From Marinobacter excellens HL-55 (GTDB taxonomy: Bacteria > Pseudomonadota > Gammaproteobacteria > Pseudomonadales > Oleiphilaceae): a stretch of DNA of 64,000 nt. Positions 42,318-52,880 of this stretch are shown piece by piece. The position numbers and the translations under genes were made by a program. The stretch is from positions 1 to 64,000 of the forward strand of contig LJZQ01000005.1 of NCBI GenBank assembly GCA_001314845.1. The letters are read 5' to 3'. Position 1 is the first letter of the stretch, and each line of letters begins with the position of its first letter. Under the pieces are notes generated by a model. That model saw only the letters and a list, made by a program, of their open reading frames with translations, searched no databases and was not told the origin of the DNA.

Positions 42318-45170
42318 TTACTGATTCTGATCCAGTGCACTTTCAATAGTGGCGCTGCTGCCAAGAGAAGCGCCAACGGCTGGTACTGCCTCACCAGGAA
42401 CTGGTTGGCCGCTCAGGGCCTGTGCAGTCTGGGTCACCATTGCGCTGAATGCCACACTGGTGTCTGCTTTGCCACCCGAGCAGTTTTCGTTGTCTACGAT
42501 TGGTGCAACAAAGGTACCGTGGTTTGCCTCAGTGCAGGGATTTCCAGCAAAGAAGCTTGCTACCGGCATTGCACCGCCTGTCCGGTTAGCTGCGTCAATG
42601 ATGCGAAGGCCTTCAGTTCCATCAGAGAGCTTAGTTCCACTTGCGCCCAGGTCAATCAGAGCCATCAGGGGTTCGGTGCCTGCCAGCGGCGCCGAGAAGG
42701 CGTTGTTGAGCGGGTTGACATTAGCTTCGTTGGGAACAGTGTTGTCACCGATAACTTCAGTTATCAGAAGGTTACCGGTAGTTTCACCCAAGGACTTAGC
42801 AAAGTTCACGGGGTCACCGGCATCGGACACGGACTGGAAGACGTAGAAGAAGCTCTCAAAATCAGAGCTTCCCTGTGTGACTCCAGCGTTAGCCAGTCCC
42901 CCCAAAAGCGAACCTGAGCGTGACTCAGAGTTTTCGAGCAGACGTGTTACTTGCCCACCGGTGTTGTGAAGAACAACGGATGACAGTTTCGGGAAAGAGA
43001 AATTGGAAAGCGGCTCTCCGGCTTGGGCATAAGTGCCATTAACTGTTGCATTCAGAGTAGTGTCGTTTGCCAGTGAGGCAAAAACAGTTCCCGAGATGCC
43101 GCCCAGTGAATGACCAATAAAGTTCACCGGCACACCGGCAAGGTCGCCTGGCATGAAGTCTTTGTTAATATCGAAGGTCTGAATTGAAGCTGCAATATTC
43201 AGCAGATCAACGACACCCTGGCGCAGATTGTCACCGCTGTTCAACATGTCCAGAGGATTAACAAACAGGCTGCCTGACGATACGTTTTCCAAGTCTGCAG
43301 CTACAGGTTGCAGTGATTCATCGGCAGTGAAGCCAAAGTGCCTTTCACCAATGTAATCAGCGCCAATTAGGGCTTCAAGTTGCGCAATTACTGGAGCTAC
43401 AGCACTGCTGCCCATAGCTTCGAGCTGATCAATGGTTGCCTGAACCGTTGCGGTCAGGGTTGCTTCGTCAAGTTCGCTCAAGCCTGGAACTAGGCCTGTA
43501 GTTGCTCCCGCCAAACCATGAAGTGGCTGGTCAACCGCGACTACTGTCTGACATGCGTTTGCAGCAAGTAGGATAGATGGCAGCATGGAAACACTGCGAT
43601 CTACAGTGATACCGTGTTGGAAGATGGTCACGCCGTTCGGCTTCGTAGCGTCAAGACATGTTGTTGGACGACTATCAACCGACGGGTTGAAAATAACCAC
43701 CGGCACAGTTGTGGTCGCATTCTGCTGCGGAAACGGGAAGTTCCCGTTAACATTCAATCTTCCGTCGATATCTCTCAGGAAGCTGAAAATGGTATCGCCC
43801 GGTGTCAGCGTCTCGTTAAGGGCAGCCTCAAGGCTGGTGCTGCCGGCCCATTTACCCGTGACGATGCCAGCTCCAGTTTCGCCTGGCAGGCTCTGGAAGT
43901 AGGGCAGAGTGATTGCGCCCTGGTGCACTTGCACATCAGCGGCAGCAGTCACTATGTCGTTGGTAGGATCTTGCAATGCAAGCCCTTGAACTGTTGCTAA
44001 ATTGGCCGCCTCAGTCTTTTCATAAAAGAAAGACGGGCGAGGCACAGGCATATGCAGGGTGTTCCCAATTTCGGCTGGGATTGCGTTACCTATGGCCGTT
44101 GGCGTAGCTGTTTGTAGCGCTGCGAGGAGATCGGTGACCGCACTTAATTCCTGAGCAGTAAGGTCGCTTTGATCAATCGTTCCTCCTTGCAATCCAGCTG
44201 CAACCTCTTGCAGTTCACCAAGCTTGGTAGTCAACTGGGAAAAGTTCAGGCTCGGGTAATTGTCTCTTACGGCTTTCAGCAGGGCAGTAAAGCCAACTTT
44301 TTGACCGAGAGCCTGACCAAATGCTGCCGGTGCCATCATTGCCCGCAATACATCAGTGTCAGAATTGGTTGTAAACGTATATGCCAGGGCAGACTCTGAC
44401 CCTGTACCTGCCGCCGCTAAGAACCCGTTTGCTAGCTGATCGGAAACCTGAAGGATTGTCTTAACGTTACTAAGAGCTGCGTTGCCCAAGACTCCATCCG
44501 CAAGCGCTAAATCCTGGGTTGACCGCTCGATTGGCTTCCCGTTTGCCCCTACAACGTCATCGGTAACGATGACCAGATACTTTTGACCTTTTGCTAGTGG
44601 CTCAAGGGGCACAATTCGAACCGCATTATTGGTACCACCATCGACGCTTACAACGTCAGCCCGGAAATTTGGCTCCTCAAGATCAAGTCCCTGACCGAAG
44701 GGGTTGGCGGTGACAATGCTGGTGGGGTTGGTGTTGGGCAGCGCTAGCGGCGCAGATTCGACGGCAGGCGCTACGTTGAGTGGTCGTAAAAACACCGTGG
44801 CATTCGCCATGACCGATGCTGGGTTCAACTCACCATCGAATTTGAGAGTAAAAGCGCCTGAGGTCGAGAAGCCTGAAAGGCGGTTTACTGCGTCATCTGC
44901 TGGTGTCGTGTCGGTGGATAAGCCAGTGAAATCGTAGTTGGCACTTTGTGTGGCACCGAGAAGCAGAATTAAGTCCGAGTTAATTGGGAATGCTGACTCT
45001 GCTGCAATCGGGTTGGGATTGTAAATCGGGCGCACAATTGATCTGTCAATCGTGGTGTCGGTAATTTTGTATTCCGGATTCGCATTACCCCCATCGTTGG
45101 CGCTATCAAAGCAGCCAGTCAACCCAAGGGAAGAAGCCACGGCAAGACTTATTAGAGTTTTCTTGAACAT
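42318..45170 (-). CDS. VolA/Pla-1/Cef-family surface lipase
   Basis: A 950-residue lipoprotein lipase. Lipobox G-L-T-G-C (Cys20), then an N-terminal lipase-family domain (about 80-400) and an alpha/beta-hydrolase domain with the nucleophile elbow G-H-S-L-G-G (Ser688) and an oxyanion-type N-F-I-G-H. Family members include Vibrio VolA, a surface lysophospholipase that helps take up fatty acids. The start is ATG 45170; upstream frame lacks a signal peptide. It lies convergent with the acylase gene, and both encode C-F-D lipoproteins with flexible linkers. Likely surface-exposed, for lipid scavenging. Confidence 0.92.
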   Translation of the reverse strand: MFKKTLISLAVASSLGLTGCFDSANDGGNANPEYKITDTTIDRSIVRPIYNPNPIAAESAFPINSDLILLLGATQSANYDFTGLSTDTTPADDAVNRLSGFSTSGAFTLKFDGELNPASVMANATVFLRPLNVAPAVESAPLALPNTNPTSIVTANPFGQGLDLEEPNFRADVVSVDGGTNNAVRIVPLEPLAKGQKYLVIVTDDVVGANGKPIERSTQDLALADGVLGNAALSNVKTILQVSDQLANGFLAAAGTGSESALAYTFTTNSDTDVLRAMMAPAAFGQALGQKVGFTALLKAVRDNYPSLNFSQLTTKLGELQEVAAGLQGGTIDQSDLTAQELSAVTDLLAALQTATPTAIGNAIPAEIGNTLHMPVPRPSFFYEKTEAANLATVQGLALQDPTNDIVTAAADVQVHQGAITLPYFQSLPGETGAGIVTGKWAGSTSLEAALNETLTPGDTIFSFLRDIDGRLNVNGNFPFPQQNATTTVPVVIFNPSVDSRPTTCLDATKPNGVTIFQHGITVDRSVSMLPSILLAANACQTVVAVDQPLHGLAGATTGLVPGLSELDEATLTATVQATIDQLEAMGSSAVAPVIAQLEALIGADYIGERHFGFTADESLQPVAADLENVSSGSLFVNPLDMLNSGDNLRQGVVDLLNIAASIQTFDINKDFMPGDLAGVPVNFIGHSLGGISGTVFASLANDTTLNATVNGTYAQAGEPLSNFSFPKLSSVVLHNTGGQVTRLLENSESRSGSLLGGLANAGVTQGSSDFESFFYVFQSVSDAGDPVNFAKSLGETTGNLLITEVIGDNTVPNEANVNPLNNAFSAPLAGTEPLMALIDLGASGTKLSDGTEGLRIIDAANRTGGAMPVASFFAGNPCTEANHGTFVAPIVDNENCSGGKADTSVAFSAMVTQTAQALSGQPVPGEAVPAVGASLGSSATIESALDQNQ

Positions 45171-45533
45171 GGGTGGAACCTTTTCCTGTTGTTGTGTCGT
45201 TATATCCGGCTTAGACGGAACCGGTCGGCCCCTGAATTCCGTTCTTATGCCTGTTCTGCTTATTTGTCTGAAATCGTAGCCAGCACTTAAAGCCAATTAC
45301 TGTATCGTCGACTATAGCGACAGTCTGGCAAGTGTTGATCAGCCAAAAGTGTGATTCTGCTTTTGGAATTCCTCCTCGCACAGTTGGAGTGGCCTCTCAG
45401 AAAAATAGTGGGCAGCGCGGGGTTTGTCGAGTTCTAATCTGTTCGTTTCTGGTAAACTCTAGCTCCTTCATAAGCAGGGGCTGCCTCGGCGGCTCTGCGC
45501 ACTTCCGATAATCAGAAAGCTGATGAGGCGACT
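45171..45533. other. 363-bp divergent regulatory gap between lipase and fumarase
   Basis: It holds the promoters of both genes. The stretch around 45450-45463 (TTCTGGTAAACT) resembles a -10 region for fumA; no operator was recognised. Confidence 0.4.
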
Positions 45534-47048
45534 ATGACCACCGTTATCCGCCAGGACGACCTGATCGAAAGCGTAGCCGATGCGCTGCAGTTTATTTCCT
45601 ACTATCACCCGAAAGATTTTATCCAGGGTGTTTACGAGGCCTATCAGCGGGAAGAGTCCCAGGCGGCCAAGGATGCCATTGCCCAGATTCTGATCAACTC
45701 CCGCATGTGCGCCCAGGGCCATCGCCCGATCTGTCAGGACACTGGTATCGTGACCGTGTTCGTGAACATCGGCATGGATGTGAAGTTTGAGTGCGATCAG
45801 CCGCTGGACGACGTGATCAACGAAGGCGTGCGCCGGGCCTACACGCATCCGGACAACGTGCTGCGGGCGTCGGTACTGGCCGATCCAGATGGCAAGCGCC
45901 AGAACACCAAAGACAACACCCCTGCGATTATTCATTACAAGATGGTGCCGGGTAACACCGTTGAGATCCACGTGGCGGCCAAAGGCGGCGGCTCTGAGGC
46001 CAAGTCCAAGTTCGCCATGCTGAACCCGTCGGACTCGGTGGTGGACTGGGTTTTGAAGATGGTGCCGCAGATGGGCGCTGGCTGGTGTCCGCCGGGCATG
46101 CTGGGCATCGGCATTGGTGGTACCGCTGAAAAGGCGATGGAGCTGGCGAAAGAATCCTTGCTGGAGCCTATCGATATTCACGAGCTGCAGGCCCGTGGCG
46201 CATCTAACCGCGCTGAGGAGCTTCGTCTGGAATTGTTTGAGAAGGTTAACGAGCTGGGTATTGGTGCCCAGGGCCTGGGTGGCCTGACCACGGTGCTGGA
46301 TGTGAAGGTGAAGGACTTCCCGACCCACGCAGCCAATAAGCCGGTGGCGATTATTCCGAACTGCGCGGCAACGCGCCACGCGCACTTCACCCTGGATGGC
46401 AGTGGTCCATCTCTGCAGACACCGCCAAGCCTGGACGACTGGCCGGAAATCACCTGGGAAGTGGGTGCTAACGTACGCCGGGTAAACCTGGACACCGTCA
46501 CCCCGGAAGACGTCAAAGACTGGCAGCCGGGTGAAACTGTGCTGCTGTCCGGCAAGATGCTGACCGGTCGTGATGCTGCTCATAAGAAGATGGTGGACAT
46601 GATCGAGCGGGGCGAAGAGCTGCCTGTGGATCTGAAAGGTCGCTTCATCTATTACGTGGGCCCTGTGGATCCCATTCGTGAAGAAGTGGTTGGCCCTGCT
46701 GGCCCCACCACCGCGACCCGGATGGACAAGTTCACCCGCACCATGCTGGAGAAAACCGGCCTGACCGGTATGATCGGCAAGGCGGAGCGTGGTCAGGTAG
46801 CGATCGATGCCATCAAGGAATTCGGTGCGGTGTATCTGATGGCGGTCGGCGGCGCAGCCTATCTGGTGTCCAAGGCCATCAAAGGCGCTGAAGTTGTGGC
46901 CTTCGAAGAGCTGGGTATGGAAGCGATCTACGAGTTTGAAGTAGAGGACATGCCGGTGACCGTGGCGGTCGATTCCCGCGGCAGCTCGGTGCACCAGACC
47001 GGTCCGGTCGAGTGGCACGACAAGATCATTGCTGCGAAAGCGGTGTGA
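45534..47048 (+). CDS. fumA: Class I fumarate hydratase
   Basis: Reversible hydration of fumarate to malate in the TCA cycle using a [4Fe-4S] cluster. The 504-residue single chain has the normal length, with cluster cysteine in I-C-Q-D-T-G (about 67), G-A-G-W-C-P-P-G-M and N-C-A-A-T-R. Class I enzymes are oxygen-sensitive and superoxide-sensitive; an iron superoxide dismutase is encoded at 59802. GAGG lies before the ATG. A long minus-strand frame opposite (45468-47018) is a codon-bias shadow. Confidence 0.96.
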   Translation: MTTVIRQDDLIESVADALQFISYYHPKDFIQGVYEAYQREESQAAKDAIAQILINSRMCAQGHRPICQDTGIVTVFVNIGMDVKFECDQPLDDVINEGVRRAYTHPDNVLRASVLADPDGKRQNTKDNTPAIIHYKMVPGNTVEIHVAAKGGGSEAKSKFAMLNPSDSVVDWVLKMVPQMGAGWCPPGMLGIGIGGTAEKAMELAKESLLEPIDIHELQARGASNRAEELRLELFEKVNELGIGAQGLGGLTTVLDVKVKDFPTHAANKPVAIIPNCAATRHAHFTLDGSGPSLQTPPSLDDWPEITWEVGANVRRVNLDTVTPEDVKDWQPGETVLLSGKMLTGRDAAHKKMVDMIERGEELPVDLKGRFIYYVGPVDPIREEVVGPAGPTTATRMDKFTRTMLEKTGLTGMIGKAERGQVAIDAIKEFGAVYLMAVGGAAYLVSKAIKGAEVVAFEELGMEAIYEFEVEDMPVTVAVDSRGSSVHQTGPVEWHDKIIAAKAV

Positions 47049-47090
47049 TCTGACGGCTCTTTAGTCTCAGTGCGGCCTTGAGCGTTTTGC

Positions 47091-47414
47091 TCAGGGCTGC
47101 CACTGAAAACCTTTCATTTTTACCCTTCCTTTATACACGTCCACCCCTTCGAGTCTTAGTTTCTCGGTTTGAAGCTGGCAGGTTTCTGTGCCTTCAGGAA
47201 AAGCGATCTGGCCGTTGCTGCGGATAACGCGGTGCCAGGGAATGCTGTGGCCGGCGGGCAGTCTGCCCAGGGCCCGGCCAACAAAGCGCGCCTGGCGGCC
47301 AAGGCCGGCCATGGCGGCAACCTGACCGTAGCTGGCCACTTTCCCTTCCGGGATCGCGGCCACTACTTGCCAGATTTTCTGCTCTTTGCTGGGTTCGGTG
47401 TCGAACTCGTCCAC
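47091..47414 (-). CDS. Alkyltransferase-like protein (ATL, MGMT fold)
   Basis: A 107-residue DNA-binding protein of the O6-alkylguanine transferase fold. The active-site P-C-H-R of true MGMT is P-W-H-R-V here, Trp replacing Cys, so it cannot accept an alkyl group. ATL proteins flag alkylated guanine for nucleotide excision repair. The G-K-V-A-S-Y-G-Q-V-A helix and the R-x-V-G recognition region are present. The start is GTG 47414 with no strong ribosome site. A hairpin at 47075-47097 overlaps its stop and that of the fumarase region. Confidence 0.92.
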   Translation of the reverse strand: MDEFDTEPSKEQKIWQVVAAIPEGKVASYGQVAAMAGLGRQARFVGRALGRLPAGHSIPWHRVIRSNGQIAFPEGTETCQLQTEKLRLEGVDVYKGRVKMKGFQWQP

Positions 47415-47437
47415 GCAAAGCGTCGCTTTGAGTCTGA

Positions 47438-48199
47438 CTACAGGCGCAGGGCGCCGTCCACTTCGATCATCCGGCCGGAAACGTAGTCATTCTCGAAAAT
47501 GAACGCCACGGCAGAGGCAATTTCCTCCGGCTTACCCATACGCTTGAGGGGAATGCCTGCAGTCATTTTCTCCAATGCTTCAGGTTTCATGGAGGCGGTC
47601 ATTTCGGTTTCGATAAAGCCGGGGGCGATGCCCATGCAGCGGATGCCGTAGCGGGCCAGCTCTTTGGCCCAGACCGGCACCAGGGCGGAGACGCCGGCTT
47701 TGGCGGCGGAGTAGTTGCTCTGGCCCATGTTGCCGGCGCGGGAGATAGACGCGATGTTGATGATAGCGCCCTGGTCGCCGTTCTCAATCATGCGGGTGGC
47801 GGCTTCACGGCCGCACAGGAACACGCCGGTGAGGTTAACATTGATCACCGATTGCCACTGGCTCAGCTCCATGCGTTTGTCGAGTTTACCGTCTTTGAAT
47901 TTCACCATCAGGCCGTCGCGCAGGATGCCGGCGTTGTTCACCAGTCCGTTGAGGTGGCCGAAGTCGTTGACAATGGCCTGGAAGGTTTTCTCGACGTCTT
48001 CTTCTTTGGCAACGTTGCAAACGTAGGTTTTGGCGTCGCTGCCAGCTTTTTTGCAGGCTTCGGCGGCTTCAGCCAGTTTGTCTTCCATAAGGTCGATAAG
48101 GGCGACTTTGGCGCCTTTAGCAGCCAGGTATTCGGCCATGGCACGGCCGAGGCCCTGGCCGCCGCCGGTGATTGCAATAACAGAATCTTGAAGTTTCAT
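47438..48199 (-). CDS. SDR-family oxidoreductase (FabG-like)
   Basis: A 253-residue short-chain dehydrogenase/reductase. NAD(P)-binding T-G-G-G-Q-G-L-G (about 11-18), N-N-A-G-I, catalytic Ser in N-I-A-S-I-S, and Y-S-A-A-K-A-G (Tyr and Lys) are present. Closest in type to 3-oxoacyl-ACP reductases. The C-terminus V-D-G-A-L-R-L is normal. The ATL gene starts 23 bp downstream, so they may share a transcript. Substrate is not determined. It is divergent from fxsA. Confidence 0.92.
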   Translation of the reverse strand: MKLQDSVIAITGGGQGLGRAMAEYLAAKGAKVALIDLMEDKLAEAAEACKKAGSDAKTYVCNVAKEEDVEKTFQAIVNDFGHLNGLVNNAGILRDGLMVKFKDGKLDKRMELSQWQSVINVNLTGVFLCGREAATRMIENGDQGAIINIASISRAGNMGQSNYSAAKAGVSALVPVWAKELARYGIRCMGIAPGFIETEMTASMKPEALEKMTAGIPLKRMGKPEEIASAVAFIFENDYVSGRMIEVDGALRL

Positions 48200-48271
48200 G
48201 GTTTGCCCTAATTAAGATCAGAGGTGGTTTTAGGTTCTCTGTGTGTCTGAGCGTTTTTATAAGGAGGCATT

Positions 48272-48811
48272 TTGCCCGTTTTCCTTTTTCTTTTCATTAT
48301 TATGCCCATCGCCGAGATGGTGGTGCTGATCAAAGTAGGCGGCATGATCGGGGTGCTGAACACCATCGGCTTGGTATTGCTGACGGCGGTGATCGGTGCC
48401 TGGCTGCTGCGTCAACAGGGCTTGGCGACGCTTCTGAGGGCTAATCAGCGGCTGAACAGCGGTGAGTTGCCGGCGAAGGAAGTAGCTGAAGGGTTGATTC
48501 TGGCGGTGGGTGGTGCCTTGCTGCTGACGCCGGGGTTCATCACCGATGCCGTGGGCTTTGCATGTTTGCTGCCCGGGTCACGCCATTGGCTGGCCGCCAA
48601 AGCGCTGAAACGGATGACGGTTGCGGGGCAGGGGCACAGCTTTACCTTCCGTGCGGGTGGCGGTGCCGGACCGTTCGGGCAAGGGTCTTCCCAGGGACAC
48701 GGGCCGTTTGGGCCGCAACGCCCGTTTGATCGGGATGCCAACGGCGACATTATCGAAGGCGAGTATCAGGATCAGACCGAATCAGACCGGGACAGGCTCG
48801 AAAAAAAGTAA
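48272..48811 (+). CDS. fxsA: FxsA-family membrane protein
   Basis: A 179-residue inner-membrane protein with about four hydrophobic segments in the first 100 residues (V-F-L-F-L-F-I-I-M-P-I-A-E-M, then G-L-V-L-L-T-A-V-I-G-A-W-L-L-R-Q-Q-G). A Gly-rich cytoplasmic tail ends with acidic residues. FxsA suppresses F-plasmid exclusion of phage T7 in E. coli; its normal role is unknown. Starts at TTG 48272 just after AAGGAGG. It precedes groESL. Confidence 0.9.
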   Translation: MPVFLFLFIIMPIAEMVVLIKVGGMIGVLNTIGLVLLTAVIGAWLLRQQGLATLLRANQRLNSGELPAKEVAEGLILAVGGALLLTPGFITDAVGFACLLPGSRHWLAAKALKRMTVAGQGHSFTFRAGGGAGPFGQGSSQGHGPFGPQRPFDRDANGDIIEGEYQDQTESDRDRLEKK

Positions 48812-48830
48812 ATTTTTTTCATCGCAGGGT

Positions 48831-48859
48831 GTTGAAAAGCCTTTGGTGAGCCCCATTTA
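48831..48859 (+). promoter_or_regulatory. Sigma-32 heat-shock promoter of groESL
   Basis: GTTGAAA at 48831-48837 (-35) and CCCCATTTA at 48851-48859 (-10), 13-bp spacer, matching the heat-shock consensus CTTGAA-N13/14-CCCCAT. 153 bp upstream of groES. No CIRCE element is visible. Confidence 0.8.
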
Positions 48860-49012
48860 CATTGCACAGATTCGCCGCGGGCTGACAAGCGCTGTCTTTC
48901 AGTTGCCAGGCAGTCCGGGCAATTTGTCGGGCCGGATGTTTCCGGTCAGACACTTTTAAACATGTAACTGTCATCGCCGCATTCGTGATGTGGCTATTGG
49001 AGAAGCAGAGCA

Positions 49013-49300
49013 ATGAAAATTCGTCCGTTACACGATCGAGTTGTCGTGCGCCGTAAGGAAGAAGAAGAGAAAACTGCAGGTGGCATAGTGCTGCCGGGTA
49101 ACGCCAAAGAGAAGCCGTCCCAGGGCGAAGTGATCGCAGTGGGCAACGGTCGCATTCTGGATAATGGTGAAACCCGTGCTCTGGCAGTCAAAGTCGGTGA
49201 CACCGTTGTTTTTGGCCAGTATTCAGGCAACACCGTTAAGGTCGACGGTGAAGAGCTGCTCATCATGAGCGAAAACGACATTTATGGCGTGCTTGAGTGA
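49013..49300 (+). CDS. groES: Co-chaperonin GroES
   Basis: A 95-residue lid of the GroEL chamber. [16 protein letters not shown] and mobile loop [11 protein letters not shown] are canonical. GGAGAAGCAGAGC is upstream. The gene is driven by the sigma-32 promoter at 48831 and followed 75 bp later by groEL, in the conserved operon. Confidence 0.98.
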   Translation: MKIRPLHDRVVVRRKEEEEKTAGGIVLPGNAKEKPSQGEVIAVGNGRILDNGETRALAVKVGDTVVFGQYSGNTVKVDGEELLIMSENDIYGVLE

Positions 49301-49357
49301 TCGCATAAGCGACAGGCAATAACGCTAATTAATCCGATGGGTTTCATTTCGGTTTAA

Positions 49358-51034
<1,677 letters not shown>

Positions 51035-51090
51035 TGCCGGCCAGGTCCTTACCAGGTCTCAGCTTCTGAGACTTGGCCTGATCTACCTTG

Positions 51091-51130
51091 AAAAACCCCG
51101 CGTTGGTTCACACTGACGCGGGGTTTTTCG
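51091..51130 (+). terminator. Intrinsic terminator of groESL
   Basis: AAAAACCCCGCGT with CGCGGGGTTTTT, followed by a long T-run. A smaller hairpin, GTCTCAG-CTT-CTGAGAC, precedes it at about 51057-51073. Confidence 0.9.
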
Positions 51131-51200
51131 TTTTTTTGTCATGAACTTGACCAAAGGCTTTGTTAGACTCGGTTACCCGTTTAATAACGTGCAAAACTCA

Positions 51201-51992
51201 ATGACTGAACCCCGTTCCAAGCCCTTCCTGCGTCCCGGCAAAATCCTGCTTTTGCTGATGCTGGGTGTGTTTGTCTATGGCCTTGTGCTGGTGCTCTGGG
51301 TGCCAGCGGGCTGGGTTTGGTATCAGGCGTCCCGTCATGTGCAAATGCCACCTCAGGTTGAAATTCGCCAGGTGTCGGGCCGACTGTGGGATGGCGCCGC
51401 TGGCGTGGTCGTCGCGGGTTTTCCTGCCCGGGTGCAGTGGCAGCTGGGTTGGCCTTCATTGACTGGCCTGCAATTACCGATTGGTTTTTCTTTGGCTTCG
51501 TCACAATCCAGAGTTGATGGAGCTGCTAGCATCGGTTGGCCTGGCAGTCTGGATATTAGTGCACAGGGCCAGATTGCGGTTGTGGAATTTGAAGATCTGA
51601 TTCGCCAGAGTGGCGGAGCGATGATTGAAGGTTTGGTGAATATTGACCGGCTGCGTCTGATTTGGAATGACAATCGGTTGCAACAAGCCGATGGCATGGG
51701 GCGTTGGGATGGTGGTCAGGTCAGTTGGCCCATGGGTAATCAGACCGGGCAAGCAACGTTCCCGCCGATGCAGGCAAACCTGGATACCACCGACGGCGGC
51801 GTTGCGCTGACCGTGGCGGAGCAGGGCGGTGATGGCCCGGCGGCTGACGCCAGTATTCTGTGGAATGGCGTGATGGAAGTTCGCGTGTACAAGCGCATGG
51901 TTGATCTGGCCCAGCAGCCCTGGCCAGATACGGCGGGCCCAAATGATGTTGTGTTCCGGGTACGTCAGCCGATCTTGCCGGGTGGTTTCTGA
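51201..51992 (+). CDS. gspN: Type II secretion protein N
   Basis: A 263-residue inner-membrane protein of the general secretion pathway: membrane helix about 15-36 then a periplasmic domain with W-D-G-A-A-G-V-V-V and V-R-V-Y-K-R-M-V-D near the end, features of GspN. Its role is accessory in the secretion apparatus. The start is taken as ATG 51201; a longer frame from 51141 is possible. No ribosome site is obvious. The stop is 1 bp before gspC. Confidence 0.85.
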   Translation: MTEPRSKPFLRPGKILLLLMLGVFVYGLVLVLWVPAGWVWYQASRHVQMPPQVEIRQVSGRLWDGAAGVVVAGFPARVQWQLGWPSLTGLQLPIGFSLASSQSRVDGAASIGWPGSLDISAQGQIAVVEFEDLIRQSGGAMIEGLVNIDRLRLIWNDNRLQQADGMGRWDGGQVSWPMGNQTGQATFPPMQANLDTTDGGVALTVAEQGGDGPAADASILWNGVMEVRVYKRMVDLAQQPWPDTAGPNDVVFRVRQPILPGGF

Positions 51993-51993
51993 A

Positions 51994-52848
51994 ATGACCG
52001 GGTTAACTGTGCGTCACCAGGAAAGACTGTCGAGGGTGTTGGCCAATCTGTTATTGGTCATACTGGTGGTTTATTTGGGCGTTGTGCTGGCCAAGCTGAC
52101 CTGGCTCTATGCCTGGTCTGACCGGCCGGTGCCAAGCGTGCCCTCTCAGGTTGCAGGGCAGTCCGGGGGCGCGAACCGTGCGCCCCAGATGTCGATTGCC
52201 GGCTATGACTTTTTTGGTCGCGCAGCGCGTCAAGTGGCTGTGGCGGAGGCGGTGCGCCGCAACGCTCCCGAAACCGGGCTCAGATTGCGGCTTGAGGGGG
52301 TGCTGATAGGGCAGCGGCCCGAAGACTCCGGTGCTATAGTTGCCGGAAGTGACGGCGAAACCGAGTATTACCGGGTGGGTGAGAGTTTACCAGGCAATGC
52401 GGAGTTGGCTGAGGTAGAGTCAGACCGAATATTGATTCGTCGCGGTGGCCGATATGAATCGCTGGCTTTTGAGGAACAGCTGGACTCTTCGACGATGGTT
52501 GCAGAGGCGGAAGTTCCGACGGCAGAATCACCAGACGATTTTCTGGCCGATGCACGGCAACAGCTGGATGCGCAGGGAGCGGCAGCATTAGCTGCTTATG
52601 GCTTGCAGCCAGCGGACGACAGCGGCTTTGCGGGTTACGTTTACGACGGTTCAAACCCGATGCTCAACGCAGTCAATCTGCGCCAGGGTGATGTCATTAC
52701 GGCCATTAACGGCCAGCGCCTGGGTGATTTAGAACAAGATAAAGCACTGCTGGAAGACTGGCGTAACCAGGCCCAGCTGGATATTGAAATAGAGCGTGAC
52801 GGGTCCGTACTCACCGTCAGCTATGCCATACCCGAACAGTGGCGCTGA
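51994..52848 (+). CDS. gspC: Type II secretion protein C
   Basis: A 284-residue inner-membrane linker that joins the platform to secretin GspD. One membrane helix (about 17-37), homology-region domain (about 65-165; Y-D-F-F-G-R, R-L-E-G-V-L-I-G) and C-terminal PDZ domain (about 195-280; N-A-V-N-L-R-Q-G-D-V-I-T-A-I-N-G-Q). ATG 51994 is one base after the gspN stop. A frame beginning further up would overlap gspN. Confidence 0.9.
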   Translation: MTGLTVRHQERLSRVLANLLLVILVVYLGVVLAKLTWLYAWSDRPVPSVPSQVAGQSGGANRAPQMSIAGYDFFGRAARQVAVAEAVRRNAPETGLRLRLEGVLIGQRPEDSGAIVAGSDGETEYYRVGESLPGNAELAEVESDRILIRRGGRYESLAFEEQLDSSTMVAEAEVPTAESPDDFLADARQQLDAQGAAALAAYGLQPADDSGFAGYVYDGSNPMLNAVNLRQGDVITAINGQRLGDLEQDKALLEDWRNQAQLDIEIERDGSVLTVSYAIPEQWR

Positions 52849-52880
52849 TCGGGAACATTACAACAGGACGATACCGCCAG

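Noticed and set aside
45468..47018. 516-codon minus-strand frame opposite fumA
   Set aside because: His-rich and low in family features; it mirrors the codon bias of the plus-strand fumarase.
47075..47097. Hairpin after fumA as an intrinsic terminator
   Set aside because: The 9-bp stem is real but lacks a T-run and overlaps the ATL stop codon, so a terminator role is not supported.
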